64,000 nt of DNA from Rikenellaceae bacterium (GCA_015059735.1 SUZX01000009.1:17431-81430), one strand, 5' to 3'. Positions 16,104-30,444 are shown, counted from the first letter of the stretch. Notes: generated from the sequence alone by a model not told the origin. Translations and numbers: made by a program.

Positions 16104-18164
16104 ATGAAAAACGGAAAAATCGGTGTTACGTCGGAAAATATCTTTCCCGTCATCAAAAAATTCCTCTACTCCGACCACGAAATCTTCCTTCGTGAGTTGA
16201 TCTCCAATGCTGTGGATGCCACACGCAAATTACAGACCCTCTCGTCGATTGGCGAGGTCAAGGGCGAATTAGGAGACCTAACAATTCATGTTGCAACCGA
16301 CAAGGAGGCTAAAACGCTCACCATCACCGATCGCGGTATCGGCATGACTGCCGAGGAGGTTGATCGTTACATCAACCAAATCGCGTTCTCGGGAGCCGAA
16401 GAGTTCATGGAGAAATACAAGGATCAAGCAATCATCGGCCATTTCGGCTTGGGTTTTTACTCGGCGTTCATGGTCGCCGATCGGGTTGAAATCATCACCC
16501 GCTCGTATAAAGAGGATGCAAAGACCGTTCATTGGAGCTGTACCGGCTCTCCTGAATTCGAGATGGAAGAGAGCAACGAAACACGCGATCGTGGCACGAC
16601 CATCGTATTGCATCTTGCAGAAGATACGCTTGAATTTGCCGAGAACGATAAGGTCGAGGGACTGTTGAAAAAATATTGCCGTTTCCTGCCCATACCCATT
16701 GCTTTCGGTAAAGTCAAGGAGTGGAAAGATGGCAAATATGTCGATACCGACAAGGATAATATCATCAACAATATCGACCCGCTGTGGAGTCGCAAGCCCA
16801 CCGAGATCACCGAAGAGCAATACAAAGAGTTCTATCGCGAACTCTACCCCATGAGCGACGATCCGCTGTTCTCGATCCACCTAAACATCGACTATCCATT
16901 CCACCTCACGGGGATCCTCTACTTCCCGAAGATTCACAACAACTTCGAGATCCAGAAAAACAAAATTCAACTCTACTCCAATCAGGTCTATGTCACCGAT
17001 CAGGTCGAAGGTATCGTTCCAGAATACCTCACCTTACTTCATGGCGTGATCGACTCGCCCGACATCCCGCTGAACGTTTCGCGCAGCTATTTGCAAAGTG
17101 ATGCCAATGTCAAGAAGATTTCGAGTTACATCACCCGCAAGGTAGCCGACCGTTTACAGGAGTTGTTTACCACCATGCGCAAGGATTACGAGGAGAAGTG
17201 GGACGATCTGAAAATCTTCATCCAATACGGAATCCTCACCGACGAGAAATTTGCCGAGAAGGCGCAGAATTTCATGTTGTGGAAGAACACCGAAGGAAAA
17301 TATTTCACCGCATCGGAGTACACCGAAGCCGTCAAGGAGAATCAAACCGACAAAAACAAAACATTAGTGTTTCTCTATGTCGATGACCCCATCGAGAAAC
17401 ACACCTTCCTCGAAGCAGCCAAAGGCAAAGGCTACGATATTTTGGAAATGGGCGGCCAACTCGACAACCACTATATCAATTGGTATGAATCGAAGAACAA
17501 GGATACGCGCTTTGTACGTGTCGATAGCGATGTGGTTGATAAGTTAATCCAGAAAGAGGAGAACTTAAAAATGTCGCTTTCTGAGACACAACAGGAGATT
17601 CTGCGTCCCGTGTTCGAGAGCCAAATGCCCAAAGACGAGAAGATTCATTATAACATCTCGTTCGAAGCGATGGCCTCCGACGAAGCTCCGGTAGTCATCA
17701 CGCAGAACGAATTTATGCGCCGCATGAAGGAGATGGCACAGATGAGTGGTGGCGGCATGAGTCAATTCTATGGACAAATGCCCGACAATTTCACGATCGC
17801 AGTGAATGCCAACCACCCCATTGTGGCCGACATCTTATCCGATGCCGAAAAGGCCTATGGCGACAAACTGAAATCGATCACCAAAAAGATTGATGCCGCT
17901 GTTGCCGAGGAGCAACGTTTCGATGAAATAATCAAAGATAAAAAAGAGGAAGATCTTACTACCGAGGAAAAGTCGATGCGCGAAGAACTTTCGAAGAAGA
18001 TCGTCACCTTGCGCGACGAGCGCAATCAACGTTTAACCGAAATCGGTTCGGAGAACAAACTCGTCAAACAGATCATCGACTTGGCACTGCTTTCCAATGG
18101 CATGCTGAAAGGCAAATCGCTGACCGACTTTATCCAACGATCCATTTCGCTGATCGAACGATAA
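16104..18164 (+). CDS. htpG: Hsp90 family chaperone HtpG
   Basis: This 686-residue cytoplasmic ATP-dependent chaperone shows the GHKL ATPase motifs in order: SDHEIFLRELISNAVDA (N box, ~24-40), TITDRGIGMT (G1), and GHFGLGFYSAFMVADRVEI (G2). Then come the middle domain and a dimerisation region ending DFIQRSISLIER. A charged segment (RFDEIIKDKKEEDLTTEEKSMREELSKKIVTLRDERN) sits in the C-terminal part, typical of the Bacteroidetes form. It is monocistronic, with its own upstream regulatory region and a long terminator. Confidence 0.96.
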   Translation: MKNGKIGVTSENIFPVIKKFLYSDHEIFLRELISNAVDATRKLQTLSSIGEVKGELGDLTIHVATDKEAKTLTITDRGIGMTAEEVDRYINQIAFSGAEEFMEKYKDQAIIGHFGLGFYSAFMVADRVEIITRSYKEDAKTVHWSCTGSPEFEMEESNETRDRGTTIVLHLAEDTLEFAENDKVEGLLKKYCRFLPIPIAFGKVKEWKDGKYVDTDKDNIINNIDPLWSRKPTEITEEQYKEFYRELYPMSDDPLFSIHLNIDYPFHLTGILYFPKIHNNFEIQKNKIQLYSNQVYVTDQVEGIVPEYLTLLHGVIDSPDIPLNVSRSYLQSDANVKKISSYITRKVADRLQELFTTMRKDYEEKWDDLKIFIQYGILTDEKFAEKAQNFMLWKNTEGKYFTASEYTEAVKENQTDKNKTLVFLYVDDPIEKHTFLEAAKGKGYDILEMGGQLDNHYINWYESKNKDTRFVRVDSDVVDKLIQKEENLKMSLSETQQEILRPVFESQMPKDEKIHYNISFEAMASDEAPVVITQNEFMRRMKEMAQMSGGGMSQFYGQMPDNFTIAVNANHPIVADILSDAEKAYGDKLKSITKKIDAAVAEEQRFDEIIKDKKEEDLTTEEKSMREELSKKIVTLRDERNQRLTEIGSENKLVKQIIDLALLSNGMLKGKSLTDFIQRSISLIER

Positions 18165-18183
18165 ACATCCCATAATCACCCAC

Positions 18184-18223
18184 AAGAGGCTGTCCAACAA
18201 GTAGTGTTGCGACAGCCTCTTTT
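18184..18223 (+). terminator. Terminator of htpG
   Basis: 11-bp outer stem (18184-18194 with 18211-18221) enclosing a 5-bp inner stem (CAACA/TGTTG), followed by TTTT. Confidence 0.85.
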
Positions 18224-18310
18224 ACAATGCCAAAAGATAAATTTCTCCATTCAACAAATTATCACTACTTTTGTCATGATATAGAAACCAACTAAAATCA
18301 TATACCCAAT

Positions 18311-20784
<2,474 letters not shown>

Positions 20785-20795
20785 AAGCATCCTTC

Positions 20796-22574
20796 GTGTT
20801 TATTACCGATCGCATATACGCACTCTTTCTTCGCTTGACCCGCCGGTTGAGCGATCGCCAAATGATGATGCTATTGGCGGTGGTGGTCGGTACGCTTGCC
20901 GGATTGGGAACATGGTGTTTCGAACTACTGCTTCACTTTATCAAAGAGGGATTAACGAGTTGGTTCCCCGTTGATAGTGCCCATTTCCTTTTTTTGATCT
21001 ATCCAGCCATAGGCATCATCCTCGCCACGCTGTTCGTCAAATACATTGTACGCGACAATATTTCTGAGGGTGTTACACGAGTACTTTATGCCATGTCACG
21101 TAAAAACTCGTTGATCGTTCCTCATAACTGTTGGACCTCGGTTGTTGGGGGGGCTACAACCATCGGATTTGGAGGATCAGTCGGTCCCGAGGCTCCCATC
21201 GTCTTGACCGGAGCTGCCATTGGGTCGAATGTCGGCCGTTTGGCTCGCCTTAACTACAAACACACGACTCTACTGCTCTGCTGTGGAGCCGGTGCGGCAC
21301 TGGCTGCCATCTTCAAGGCTCCGATAACGGGAGTAGTTTTCGTGTTAGAAATCCTAATGCTTGACATCACTGCCGGATCGGTGATTCCGTTACTTATCGC
21401 CTCAATCACAGCCACAACCATCGCATTCATGTTGCGCGGTTTTGATCCGATTCTTGCCGTAACCCTCTCCTCTGCCGACGCATTTGAATTGTGGCAAATT
21501 CCGCTATTCATCCTGCTTGGCATATTATGCGGTTTGATGGCTTGGTATTTTACCTCAATGAATTCTCGAATCGGGGGGATATTCAAACGCATCGACAACC
21601 AATACAAACGATGGCTGCTAGGAGGTACTATTCTCGGTGTGTTGATTTTCATTTTTCCCCCGCTCTATGGCGAAGGTTATGAAGGATTCACAGCATTAAT
21701 GCATGGCAAGACAGAAGCAATATTCGAAAACTCATTATTTTATAGTTTTCGGGATATTAATTGGGTCGTTATTCTCTTTGTTATCGCAACGATGTTTTTC
21801 AAAGTTATTGCGATGGCTTCAACCAATGCAGCAGGGGGTGTCGGCGGAACCTTTGCTCCATCACTCTTCGTCGGAGCATTCACGGGAGCGACATTGGCAT
21901 TGATCTGCAATGCGCTGTTCGACTGGAATGTTTCGATCGTTTCGTTTACATTGGTAGGAATGGCAGGCGTAATGTCGGGAGTGATGAATGCACCACTCAC
22001 CTCGATATTCCTTATTGCCGAATTATCAAATGGATACGGTCTATTTATTCCCTTGATGATCACAGCCTGCATATCTTTTGCTGTGGATTATTACCTTGAC
22101 CCCGACTCGATATACACCAAACAATTGCGCCAACGTGGCGAATTGTTGACCCACGATAAAGATCAGTCGGTATTCGTCTTCCTGAAACTCGATGAACTGA
22201 TGGAAACTGATTTCACACGCATCCGAGAAAATTTAACATTGGGAGATTTGGTACATATCATATCCACAGCTCGGCGTAACATCTTTCCGGTCATCGACAA
22301 CTTTGGGGTATTGGTAGGCATCATTCAGCTAGATGATCTACGCGAGGATATGTTTAAGCGGGAGAAATACGGAGTCCATGTTTCCGATTATATGATTCCT
22401 GCTCCGGACAAGATTCTCGAACACGAATCGATTCAGGGTATCATGGAGAAATTCGAAGATAAAAATACATGGATGCTTCCCGTTATTGATAAATGGGGGC
22501 ACTACCTCGGTTTCATCTCCAAATCACGTATTCTCCAAGCATACCGAGAGCAACTGGTGAAAATTCAACAATAA
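20796..22574 (+). CDS. ClC-type chloride channel or antiporter with C-terminal CBS pair
   Basis: The 592 residues comprise a ClC membrane domain (to ~430) and two CBS motifs (~455-585: NLTLGDLVHIISTARRNIFPVIDNFGVLVGIIQLDDLRE; DKNTWMLPVIDKWGHYLGFISKSRILQAYRE). The filter segment GFGGSVGPEAPIV carries the gating glutamate (Glu132). A gating glutamate is compatible with either Cl-/H+ exchange or a channel. CBS domains usually bind nucleotides. It begins 11 bp after trpS, so it is probably read from the same promoter. Confidence 0.9.
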   Translation: MFITDRIYALFLRLTRRLSDRQMMMLLAVVVGTLAGLGTWCFELLLHFIKEGLTSWFPVDSAHFLFLIYPAIGIILATLFVKYIVRDNISEGVTRVLYAMSRKNSLIVPHNCWTSVVGGATTIGFGGSVGPEAPIVLTGAAIGSNVGRLARLNYKHTTLLLCCGAGAALAAIFKAPITGVVFVLEILMLDITAGSVIPLLIASITATTIAFMLRGFDPILAVTLSSADAFELWQIPLFILLGILCGLMAWYFTSMNSRIGGIFKRIDNQYKRWLLGGTILGVLIFIFPPLYGEGYEGFTALMHGKTEAIFENSLFYSFRDINWVVILFVIATMFFKVIAMASTNAAGGVGGTFAPSLFVGAFTGATLALICNALFDWNVSIVSFTLVGMAGVMSGVMNAPLTSIFLIAELSNGYGLFIPLMITACISFAVDYYLDPDSIYTKQLRQRGELLTHDKDQSVFVFLKLDELMETDFTRIRENLTLGDLVHIISTARRNIFPVIDNFGVLVGIIQLDDLREDMFKREKYGVHVSDYMIPAPDKILEHESIQGIMEKFEDKNTWMLPVIDKWGHYLGFISKSRILQAYREQLVKIQQ

Positions 22575-22669
22575 GATTCTATTGTCTTTCGCATTATTTT
22601 TGCCAATCCTTGTCCTACTATTATTTGATTGGCAACCTTTATTTCATAATACTTAATAAAAATTTGATC

Positions 22670-23182
22670 ATGGAAAAATTCAAAGAGATAAATCCAACTG
22701 AGATCGACGGAAATTTTATTCGTATGATCGGACAGGAATGGATGCTTATCACAGCAGGTAATGCCGAATGTTGTAATACGATGACGGCAAGTTGGGGCTT
22801 TGTCGGTGAGATGTGGGGGAAACACGCCGCAATGGTTGTGATTCGTCCGCAACGTTATACCAAAGAGTTTATCGATAATTCGGAGCAGCTGACACTCTCG
22901 TTTTTCGACGCACAGTATCGCAAGGCATTGAGTTATTGCGGAACACATTCGGGACGTGATAGCGACAAAATCGCCGAGGCTGGTTTATCGGTAGCCGTAA
23001 CCGATGGTGGTGTTCCGGCATTAGCTGAAGCGCGACTGATTCTCGAATGTCGCAAGATGTATGTTGATAAGTTGCGAGAAGATGCGTTTATTGATCCCGC
23101 ACCAATCGAAAAATGGTATCCCGAGAAGGATTTCCACACGTTTTATATATTGGAGATCGAGCGGGCTTATTTGCGCGAATAA
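22670..23182 (+). CDS. Flavin reductase-like FMN-binding protein
   Basis: From ATG 22670 the protein has 170 residues with the split-barrel flavin-reductase pattern (WMLITAGNAECCNTMTASWGFVGEMWGKHAAMVVIRPQRYTKEFIDNSEQLTLSFF). The extension to 22493 overlaps the ClC gene. A TATTTTTG box is at 22595-22602. The substrate and partner monooxygenase are unknown. It ends 3 bp from the convergent rnhA. Confidence 0.85.
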   Translation: MEKFKEINPTEIDGNFIRMIGQEWMLITAGNAECCNTMTASWGFVGEMWGKHAAMVVIRPQRYTKEFIDNSEQLTLSFFDAQYRKALSYCGTHSGRDSDKIAEAGLSVAVTDGGVPALAEARLILECRKMYVDKLREDAFIDPAPIEKWYPEKDFHTFYILEIERAYLRE

Positions 23183-23185
23183 ACG

Positions 23186-23647
23186 TTAGTCTTCCGGATT
23201 ATATCCACGATCCTCCAAAAGATTATTTCGATTGTTGGCAGCAGCCACTGCAAGTTGATCGCAGCGGTTATTCTCAACGGTTTCAGCGTGTCCTTTGACC
23301 CATACGAAACGGACGTGATGCTGGCGATAAATACGCAAGAAACGCATCCAAAGATCGGGATTTTTCTTCCCTACAAAGCCTTTTTTCTCCCATCCGAAGA
23401 CCCAATTTTTCATCACTGCATCGACTACATATTTCGAATCGGAGTAGATGGTAACCTCCGAATTAGGGAATTTCAGCGTTTCGAGTGCCACGCATACGGC
23501 CATCAGTTCCATACGATTGTTTGTCGTTAAGCGGAAACCCTGCGACAACTCTTTTCGATAGGGTCCCGACAATAAGACTACGCCATAACCACCCGCTCCC
23601 GGGTTGCCTAAGGCCGAGCCATCGGTATAGATTGTGATTTGTGGCAC
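23186..23647 (-). CDS. rnhA: Ribonuclease HI
   Basis: The 153-residue enzyme degrades the RNA of RNA-DNA hybrids. The catalytic carboxylates are Asp9 (IYTDGSALGNPG), Glu47 (NNRMELMA), Asp70 (IYSDSKYV) and Asp130 (NNRCDQLA), plus His120 in VKGHAE. It includes the basic protrusion (WVFGWEKKGFVGKKNPDLW). It follows valS on the same strand, separated by a terminator-like hairpin. Confidence 0.95.
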   Translation of the reverse strand: MPQITIYTDGSALGNPGAGGYGVVLLSGPYRKELSQGFRLTTNNRMELMAVCVALETLKFPNSEVTIYSDSKYVVDAVMKNWVFGWEKKGFVGKKNPDLWMRFLRIYRQHHVRFVWVKGHAETVENNRCDQLAVAAANNRNNLLEDRGYNPED

Positions 23648-23667
23648 GTCGTTGGTGTTTGATGATC

Positions 23668-23720
23668 AAAAAGAGGTAAAAAGTCGATCGTAAATCTCTC
23701 TCGACTTTTTCACCTCTTTA
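23668..23720 (-). terminator. Terminator between valS and rnhA
   Basis: An 18-bp inverted repeat with one bulged base (23670-23687 with 23701-23719), with a T-run on the minus strand. Confidence 0.75.
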
Positions 23721-23732
23721 TTACTTACAGTT

Positions 23733-26360
23733 TTACTTCAAAGCTTCGAGTTGCGCACGAAGAGCCGCGATTTTCGCCTCGGCATCGGCCTGTTTGGCAC
23801 GTTCGTTAGCAACCACTTTTTCGGGTGCAGACTGCACGAAACGCTCGTTGGAGAGTTTCTTCATCACGCTGGCAAGGAATCCCTCGTAGTAGGTCAGATC
23901 CTCTGTGAGTTTTTTGATCTCTGCCTCGACATCAATCTTACCCGCCATCGGCACACAATATTGCGTGGTCTTTACAATGAATGCCGCAGCTGCGGGATCT
24001 TTCTCTGTAACCGTTTCGATAGCAGTAAGGTTGGCCATCTTCGCAATAACAGGAGCATACTCCAAAGGATAATTCTCATCGGCAATCACCTGCAACGTCA
24101 ACGCCTCCTTTTGTGGCAAATTCTTTTGATTGCGGATATTACGCACAGCAGAAATCACCTCATGAGCCAACTCGAAACGAGCCAATATAGTGATATCTTC
24201 TGCAATGGGCTCCGGCATAGCCGCTACACAAATCGATGCTCCGGCTTCGCGCGGTGCGATAGCTTGCCAAATCTCTTCGGTAACAAAAGGCATGAAGGGG
24301 TGCAACATACGCATCAGTGCATCGAAAAACTCACGGGTGGCGGTCATGGTTGCAGCATCGAGCGGCTGACCGTAGGCCGGTTTAACCATTTCGAGATAGA
24401 GACCACTGAACTCATCCCAGAAGAGTTTATAGATAGTCATGCAGGCCTCCGAAATACGATAGCTCTTGAAATCCTCAGCCACTTCACGCAAAGCACGTCC
24501 CAATGTCTGCTCGAACCAAGCAACGGCAAGACGATTATTTTCGCTTTGTGCAATTGTGGCATCTACGCTCCAACCGTTTACAAGACGGTAGGCATTCCAA
24601 ATCTTGTTTCCAAAGTTACGTCCCTGCTCACAGAGAGCCTCGTCGAACATCACATCATTGCCGGCTGATGACGACATGAGCATCGCAATACGCACTCCAT
24701 CGGCACCATATTGCTCGATCAGATCCAGCGGATCGGGCGAGTTGCCCAATTGTTTCGACATTTTACGACCAATCTTATCGCGAACAATACCTGTGAAATA
24801 GACATTTGCAAAGGGTTTCTCATTGAGGTATTCGTATCCGGCCATAATCATACGAGCCACCCAGAAGAAGATGATGTCGGGACCGGTCACCAAATCATTA
24901 GTCGGATAGTAGTAGGAAATCTCTTTGTTACCCGGGTTGCGAATACCATCGAACACCGAAATCGGCCAAAGCCACGACGAAAACCAAGTATCCAAGACAT
25001 CCTCGTCCTGACGCAAGTCGCTGATTTGCAACGAAGCATCTCCCGACTTTGCACGCGCCTTTTCAAGAGCCTCTTCGGCGGTCAAGGCTACAACAAATCC
25101 ACCCTTCGGAAGATAGTAGGCAGGAATACGTTGTCCCCACCACAATTGACGAGAGATACACCAATCTTTGATGTTCTCCATCCAGTGGCGATAGGTATTT
25201 TTGTATTTTTCGGGGACGAAACGGATCGCATCCTCCATAACGGCTTTGGTTGCCGGCTTGGCCAACTCTTGCATCGAAAGGAACCACTGCATCGAGAGTT
25301 TCGGCTCGATGGCAACACCCGTACGCTCCGAGTAACCAACGTTGTTAGTATATTCTTCGGTCTTTTCAAGCAGGTCGGCAGCGGCGAGATCCTTTTCGAT
25401 CTGTTTGCGGACATCGAAACGATCTTGGCCGACATACATGCCGACCTTGTCGTTGATCGTACCGTCGTCGTTAAAGATGTCTATACTCTCCAAACCATAT
25501 TTCTCACCCAACATATAGTCGTTGACATCGTGGGCGGGCGTTACCTTCAAAGCACCCGTTCCGAACTCTATATCGACGTATGTGTCACGAATAACCGGAA
25601 TCGAGCGGCCGACCAACGGTACAATAACCCGTGCATCGGTCGGAAGATCTTTATAACGCTCATCGTTGGGGTTTACACAGAGTGCCGTGTCGCCCAAAAT
25701 TGTTTCAGGGCGAGTTGTAGCTACGATAATATTTCGGTCTGTTCCTTCGATTTTATAACGCAAATAATAGAGTTTCCCATGCGACTCTTTGAATACTACT
25801 TCCTCATCAGAAAGAGCCGTTTGCGCAGCAGGATCCCAATTGACCATGCGCACTCCACGATAAATTTTGCCCTTTTCATAAAGATCGCAAAATACACGCA
25901 GCACACTCTCGGTACGTTCATCATCCATCGTAAAGCAGGTGCGTTCCCAATCGCACGAAGCGCCTAATTTACGCAATTGTTTAAGGATGACACCGCCATA
26001 CTTCTCTTTCCATTCCCACGCATATTTCAAGAACTCTTCGCGTGTGAGTTGCGATTTCTCAATACCCTGTTCGTGGAGCATGGCAACAACTTTTGCTTCC
26101 GTAGCAATCGAGGCATGATCCATGCCCGGTACCCAACAAGCATTCTTACCCGACATACGCGCACGACGCATCAAAACATCTTGCAATGTATTGTTGAGCA
26201 TGTGACCCATGTGGAGCATACCCGTCACATTGGGTGGAGGAATAACAATTGTATAAGGTTCACGAGCATCCGGTTCGGAGTGGAATAAGCGATTATCAAT
26301 CCAGTAGTCATACCATTTCGCCTCGATGTGTTGTGGCGAGTATTTGTCTGCAATTTGCAT
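23733..26360 (-). CDS. valS: Valyl-tRNA synthetase
   Basis: 875 residues from ATG 26360 ([22 protein letters not shown]). It contains the HIGH-type motif [17 protein letters not shown], the CP1 editing domain ([17 protein letters not shown]), KMSKQ ([16 protein letters not shown]) and a C-terminal coiled-coil tRNA arm ([29 protein letters not shown]). The 19-residue upstream extension ([19 protein letters not shown]) is not family-like. It diverges from lon. Confidence 0.96.
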   Translation of the reverse strand: MQIADKYSPQHIEAKWYDYWIDNRLFHSEPDAREPYTIVIPPPNVTGMLHMGHMLNNTLQDVLMRRARMSGKNACWVPGMDHASIATEAKVVAMLHEQGIEKSQLTREEFLKYAWEWKEKYGGVILKQLRKLGASCDWERTCFTMDDERTESVLRVFCDLYEKGKIYRGVRMVNWDPAAQTALSDEEVVFKESHGKLYYLRYKIEGTDRNIIVATTRPETILGDTALCVNPNDERYKDLPTDARVIVPLVGRSIPVIRDTYVDIEFGTGALKVTPAHDVNDYMLGEKYGLESIDIFNDDGTINDKVGMYVGQDRFDVRKQIEKDLAAADLLEKTEEYTNNVGYSERTGVAIEPKLSMQWFLSMQELAKPATKAVMEDAIRFVPEKYKNTYRHWMENIKDWCISRQLWWGQRIPAYYLPKGGFVVALTAEEALEKARAKSGDASLQISDLRQDEDVLDTWFSSWLWPISVFDGIRNPGNKEISYYYPTNDLVTGPDIIFFWVARMIMAGYEYLNEKPFANVYFTGIVRDKIGRKMSKQLGNSPDPLDLIEQYGADGVRIAMLMSSSAGNDVMFDEALCEQGRNFGNKIWNAYRLVNGWSVDATIAQSENNRLAVAWFEQTLGRALREVAEDFKSYRISEACMTIYKLFWDEFSGLYLEMVKPAYGQPLDAATMTATREFFDALMRMLHPFMPFVTEEIWQAIAPREAGASICVAAMPEPIAEDITILARFELAHEVISAVRNIRNQKNLPQKEALTLQVIADENYPLEYAPVIAKMANLTAIETVTEKDPAAAAFIVKTTQYCVPMAGKIDVEAEIKKLTEDLTYYEGFLASVMKKLSNERFVQSAPEKVVANERAKQADAEAKIAALRAQLEALK

Positions 26361-26484
26361 ATAGCTCCTTGTTTTATCTTTAATTTTGAATATTTCGAAT
26401 GGCAAAGTTATTAACATTCTGTCAAAGTTGAAATAAAATTAGGCGAAATTTCGTTATCTTTGCAACATTATTATCATTGAAGAT

Positions 26485-28914
26485 ATGAATAAAAAAGATA
26501 AAACAGAAGTTATCGAGATCGAAGATGTAGGGATGCTCCCCGATTTGTTTGAGGGACAACATCGAGTAATCCCCATTGTAACCGAGGGAGATGAACCGGC
26601 CGAAGAGACCGAAATTCCCGAGATTATCCCAATCCTTGCATTACGATCGTCGGTGCTTTTTCCCGGGTCGGTAACTCCGATCACGGTAGGACGTGATAAA
26701 AGTATTTCGTTGGTGCGCGCTGTAAATGCCGAAGGTGGCATATTGGGAGCCGTATTGCAACGCGAGAGCGAAGTCGATGATCCCACCCCCGCCGATATGT
26801 ACAAAGTGGGTACCGCCGCTCGTATCATCAAAATTCTCGAAATGCCCAATGGCAATTTGACTGTGATTCTCAACGGTTTGGAGAAAATCGAAGTCAACGA
26901 ATATGTTGCTACGGATCCCTATTTCCGAGCCCGCGTAACAGCTTTACGCGACACATTGCCCGATATGAAAGGCGTGGAGTTCGAGGCTTTGGTTGATTCG
27001 ATCCGCGATGTGGCGTTGAGTATCATCAACGTTTCGCCCTTGATGCCCAAAGAGGCCGCTTTCGCGATCAAAAATATCGATTCCAAACGCGGAATCATCA
27101 ACTTTATCTGCTCCAACATGGAACTCTCCGACGAGGATCGTCAAACATTGTTGGAGGCCCCCGGATTGTTGGCTCGTTCGCGCAAATTGCTTGAAATTCT
27201 CATTCGCGAACAGCAACTTGCCGAACTCAAAAACGAGATTCAAGGACGCGTAAAGAACGAGTTGGACAAACAGCAACGCGACTATTACCTGCAACAACAG
27301 ATGCGCACCATTCAAGAGGAGTTGGGCGAAGGTGCCGATGCCGAAATTGAGAAGATGCGTGAGGAGGCCAAGAAAAAGAATTGGCCCAAAGAGGTGGGAG
27401 AGACTTTCGAGAAAGAGTTGCAGAAAGTCGAACGGTTAAACCCTGCGGTTGCCGAATACTCGGTACAGATGACCTATTTGCAACTGCTACTCGAACTGCC
27501 GTGGAACGATATCACAAAAGATAATCTCGATCTTCAATGTGCTCGCGAACAACTCGATCGAGACCATTTCGGATTAGAAGAGGTCAAAGAGCGTATTCTC
27601 GAACACTTAGCGGTAATCAAATTGAAAGGTGATCTTAAATCCCCGATTCTCTGTCTTTACGGTCCTCCGGGAGTAGGCAAAACCTCGCTTGGCAAGTCGG
27701 TAGCGGCAGCTTTGGGACGCAAATTTGGACGCATTTCGTTGGGTGGTTTACACGACGAATCGGAGATTCGCGGACACCGTCGCACCTATATCGGTGCTAT
27801 GCCCGGACGTATCATCCAGACTATTAAACGTTGCGGCTCTTCGAATCCGGTAATCATTCTCGACGAGGTTGACAAACTGACTGTTTCGAATCATGGCGAT
27901 CCATCGAGTGCTTTGTTGGAAGTTCTTGATCCGGAACAGAATACCACGTTCCACGACAACTATATCGATATGGAGTACGATTTGTCGAAAGTGCTCTTTA
28001 TCGCGACTGCAAACAATGTCGGCAACATCGCTCCGGCGCTACGCGATCGTATGGAGATGATCAACATTGCAGGCTACCTGCTTGAAGAGAAAGTGCGTAT
28101 TGCACTTGATCATCTGCTGCCCAAACAGCGTGAAGCGCATGGTATCAAAGAACAAGAGCTGATTCTAACATCAGCGATCGTTGAAAAGATCATTGCAGAA
28201 TATACGCGCGAATCGGGAGTTCGTTCGTTGGACAAAAATTTGGCAAAGATTGCGCGTGCACGCGCTAAACAGATCGCGTTTGAAGAGGCTTTTGCTCCCG
28301 AACTCTCAACACAGGAGGTCGAAAAAATTCTCGGTATGCCCAAATTCCTCCGCGAAGAGTATGAGGTCGCCGGAATGACAGGTGTAGTTACGGGATTAGC
28401 ATGGACCGAAGTTGGTGGTGACATCCTCTATATCGAATCATGTTTGACCCCCGGCAAAGGCAAGATAAGTTTGACGGGAAATTTGGGTGATGTGATGAAA
28501 GAGTCGGCTACCATTGCCCATGAGTGGGTTATGGCACACCATGAGGAGCTGGGTATCGACCCAACAATCTTCGAAAAAAACGACATCAATATCCATGTCC
28601 CAGAAGGAGCTATTCCGAAAGATGGACCTTCGGCAGGTATTACGATGGTTACCTCATTGGTTTCGACCTATACAGGACGAAAAGTCAAGGAACGTATCGC
28701 CATGACAGGAGAAACAACCTTACGTGGTCGTGTGATGCCCGTCGGAGGTATCAAAGAGAAAATTTTAGCAGCCAAACGTGCCGGTATCACCGAAATCATA
28801 CTTTCGGAAGAAAACCGCAAAGATATTGCAGAGATCAAAGCCGAATATATCGCCGGTTTGACATTCCACCACGTACGGACAAATGAGGAAGTATTAAAAC
28901 TTGCTCTGGAATAA
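26485..28914 (+). CDS. lon: ATP-dependent protease Lon
   Basis: The 809-residue cytoplasmic quality-control protease has an N-terminal substrate domain ([23 protein letters not shown]), Walker [10 protein letters not shown], Walker [11 protein letters not shown], and a protease domain with catalytic Ser716 ([10 protein letters not shown]) and Lys759 ([14 protein letters not shown]), at the standard 43-residue spacing. A TATCTTTG box lies at 26455-26462. kdsB starts 11 bp after the stop, so lon heads a lon-kdsB-kdsA-kdsD transcript. Confidence 0.96.
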   Translation: MNKKDKTEVIEIEDVGMLPDLFEGQHRVIPIVTEGDEPAEETEIPEIIPILALRSSVLFPGSVTPITVGRDKSISLVRAVNAEGGILGAVLQRESEVDDPTPADMYKVGTAARIIKILEMPNGNLTVILNGLEKIEVNEYVATDPYFRARVTALRDTLPDMKGVEFEALVDSIRDVALSIINVSPLMPKEAAFAIKNIDSKRGIINFICSNMELSDEDRQTLLEAPGLLARSRKLLEILIREQQLAELKNEIQGRVKNELDKQQRDYYLQQQMRTIQEELGEGADAEIEKMREEAKKKNWPKEVGETFEKELQKVERLNPAVAEYSVQMTYLQLLLELPWNDITKDNLDLQCAREQLDRDHFGLEEVKERILEHLAVIKLKGDLKSPILCLYGPPGVGKTSLGKSVAAALGRKFGRISLGGLHDESEIRGHRRTYIGAMPGRIIQTIKRCGSSNPVIILDEVDKLTVSNHGDPSSALLEVLDPEQNTTFHDNYIDMEYDLSKVLFIATANNVGNIAPALRDRMEMINIAGYLLEEKVRIALDHLLPKQREAHGIKEQELILTSAIVEKIIAEYTRESGVRSLDKNLAKIARARAKQIAFEEAFAPELSTQEVEKILGMPKFLREEYEVAGMTGVVTGLAWTEVGGDILYIESCLTPGKGKISLTGNLGDVMKESATIAHEWVMAHHEELGIDPTIFEKNDINIHVPEGAIPKDGPSAGITMVTSLVSTYTGRKVKERIAMTGETTLRGRVMPVGGIKEKILAAKRAGITEIILSEENRKDIAEIKAEYIAGLTFHHVRTNEEVLKLALE

Positions 28915-28925
28915 ACATTTTGATT

Positions 28926-29681
28926 ATGAAATATTTAGCGATCATCCCCGCGCGTTATGCTTCCACCCGTTTTCCGGGAAAGCCATTGGCGTTACTGGGA
29001 GGCAAGCCTGTAATCCAACGGGTGTACGAACAGGTAGCCGGCGTATTGGACAATGCGGTGGTTGCAACCGACGACATCCGCATCGTTGATGCAGTCAAGG
29101 CATTTGGAGGTAAAGTGATAATGACCTCTCCCAACCATAAAAGCGGTACCGATCGTTGTCGGGAAGCTTATGACAAATTAGGAGAGGAATTCGATGTAAT
29201 AATTAACGTACAAGGCGATGAACCATTCATTCGTGCCGAACAACTCGAAAGTTTGAAACACTGTTTCGACGATCCTCAAACCGACATTGCCACATTGGTA
29301 AAACCATTTACTACGGAAGACGGTTTGTCGGCTTTGGAAAATCCCAACTCTCCGAAAGTGGTGCTTGACGGGCAATCGCGAGCTCTTTACTTTTCACGTT
29401 CGGTGATCCCTTTCCTACGAGGTGTTCCCCGTGAAGAGTGGCTTGCGCATCATATATTCTACAAACACATCGGAATTTATGCGTTCCGCGCCGAAGTTTT
29501 GCGAGCTGTTACGAATCTACCCCAATCCACACTTGAAAAAGCCGAGTCTTTGGAGCAGTTGCGTTGGTTGGAAAATGGGTATAAAATAGGCGTAGGTGTT
29601 TCGGATTTTGAAACCGTAGGCATTGACACTCCCGAAGATTTAGAACGGGCAGAAGCCTTTCTATTGAAAAACGAACGATAA
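28926..29681 (+). CDS. kdsB: 3-deoxy-manno-octulosonate cytidylyltransferase
   Basis: This 251-residue enzyme makes CMP-Kdo from CTP and Kdo for lipid A/LPS inner-core assembly. The start [36 protein letters not shown] carries the nucleotide-binding loop; [11 protein letters not shown] is the next family motif. ATG 28926 is preferred over the in-frame TTG at 28920. It lies 11 bp after lon and 13 bp before kdsA. Confidence 0.95.
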   Translation: MKYLAIIPARYASTRFPGKPLALLGGKPVIQRVYEQVAGVLDNAVVATDDIRIVDAVKAFGGKVIMTSPNHKSGTDRCREAYDKLGEEFDVIINVQGDEPFIRAEQLESLKHCFDDPQTDIATLVKPFTTEDGLSALENPNSPKVVLDGQSRALYFSRSVIPFLRGVPREEWLAHHIFYKHIGIYAFRAEVLRAVTNLPQSTLEKAESLEQLRWLENGYKIGVGVSDFETVGIDTPEDLERAEAFLLKNER

Positions 29682-29694
29682 AAATCGAGATATT

Positions 29695-30444
29695 ATGGTG
29701 AAATTTGTAGCAGGTCCTTGCGTAATCGAATCGGCAGAACTGCTTGACGCTGTGGCCGAACGATTGGTTGACATCAATAGCAAATTAGATACCGACATTA
29801 TTTTCAAAGCCTCGTTCGACAAAGCCAATCGTACTTCAATCTCGTCGTTTCGTGGATTGGGCTTTGACAAAGGTCTCCAGATGTTGGCCGACGTGCGTGC
29901 CAAATGGGGATTGCGACTGCTTACCGATATTCATGAAGCATGGCAAGCTGCTCCCGTCGGAGAAATTGTCGATGTGATTCAGATTCCGGCATTCCTCTGC
30001 CGTCAGACCGATCTGCTTATAGCAGCCGCAAAAACCGGTCGCACCGTTAATATTAAAAAAGCTCAGTTCCTTTCGGGAGCAGATATGCAATACCCATACG
30101 AAAAAGCTCGTGAAGCAGGAGCGCAAGAGATTTGGCTTACGGAGCGTGGTAATATTTACGGTTATAACAACTTAGTTGTGGATTTCCGTAATATTCCCGA
30201 CATGTTGCGTATCGCCCCAACCGTTGTAATGGATTGCACCCACTCGGTACAACGCCCCGGAGCTGCCGGTGGGAAAACGGGTGGTAACCGCGAATTTGTT
30301 CCGGCTATGGCTCATGCTGCCAAAGCTTTCGGAGCCAACGGATTCTTCTTCGAGGTGCACCCTAACCCCGACACCGCAAAAAGTGATGGCCCAAACATGT
30401 TGCAACTCGATAATCTTGAACCCCTTATCAAAACGCTGATATAA
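29695..30444 (+). CDS. kdsA: 3-deoxy-8-phosphooctulonate synthase, metal-dependent type
   Basis: The 249-residue enzyme condenses arabinose 5-phosphate with phosphoenolpyruvate to Kdo-8-phosphate. Motifs FVAGPCVIES, FKASFDKANRTS, RLLTDIHE, IQIPAFLCRQTDLL and MDCTHSVQ are intact. Cys9 in GPCVIES marks the metal-dependent class: Aquifex KdsA has Cys11 here, the metal-independent E. coli enzyme an Asn. The 3' end overlaps the kdsD start by one base (TAATG). Confidence 0.95.
   Translation: MVKFVAGPCVIESAELLDAVAERLVDINSKLDTDIIFKASFDKANRTSISSFRGLGFDKGLQMLADVRAKWGLRLLTDIHEAWQAAPVGEIVDVIQIPAFLCRQTDLLIAAAKTGRTVNIKKAQFLSGADMQYPYEKAREAGAQEIWLTERGNIYGYNNLVVDFRNIPDMLRIAPTVVMDCTHSVQRPGAAGGKTGGNREFVPAMAHAAKAFGANGFFFEVHPNPDTAKSDGPNMLQLDNLEPLIKTLI

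Noticed and set aside
16278..16880. 200-residue minus-strand frame inside htpG
   Set aside because: A by-product of htpG codon usage; no start context or domain.
24711..25967. 418-residue plus-strand frame inside valS
   Set aside because: Long, but exactly antisense to the catalytic part of valS, with no domain of its own.
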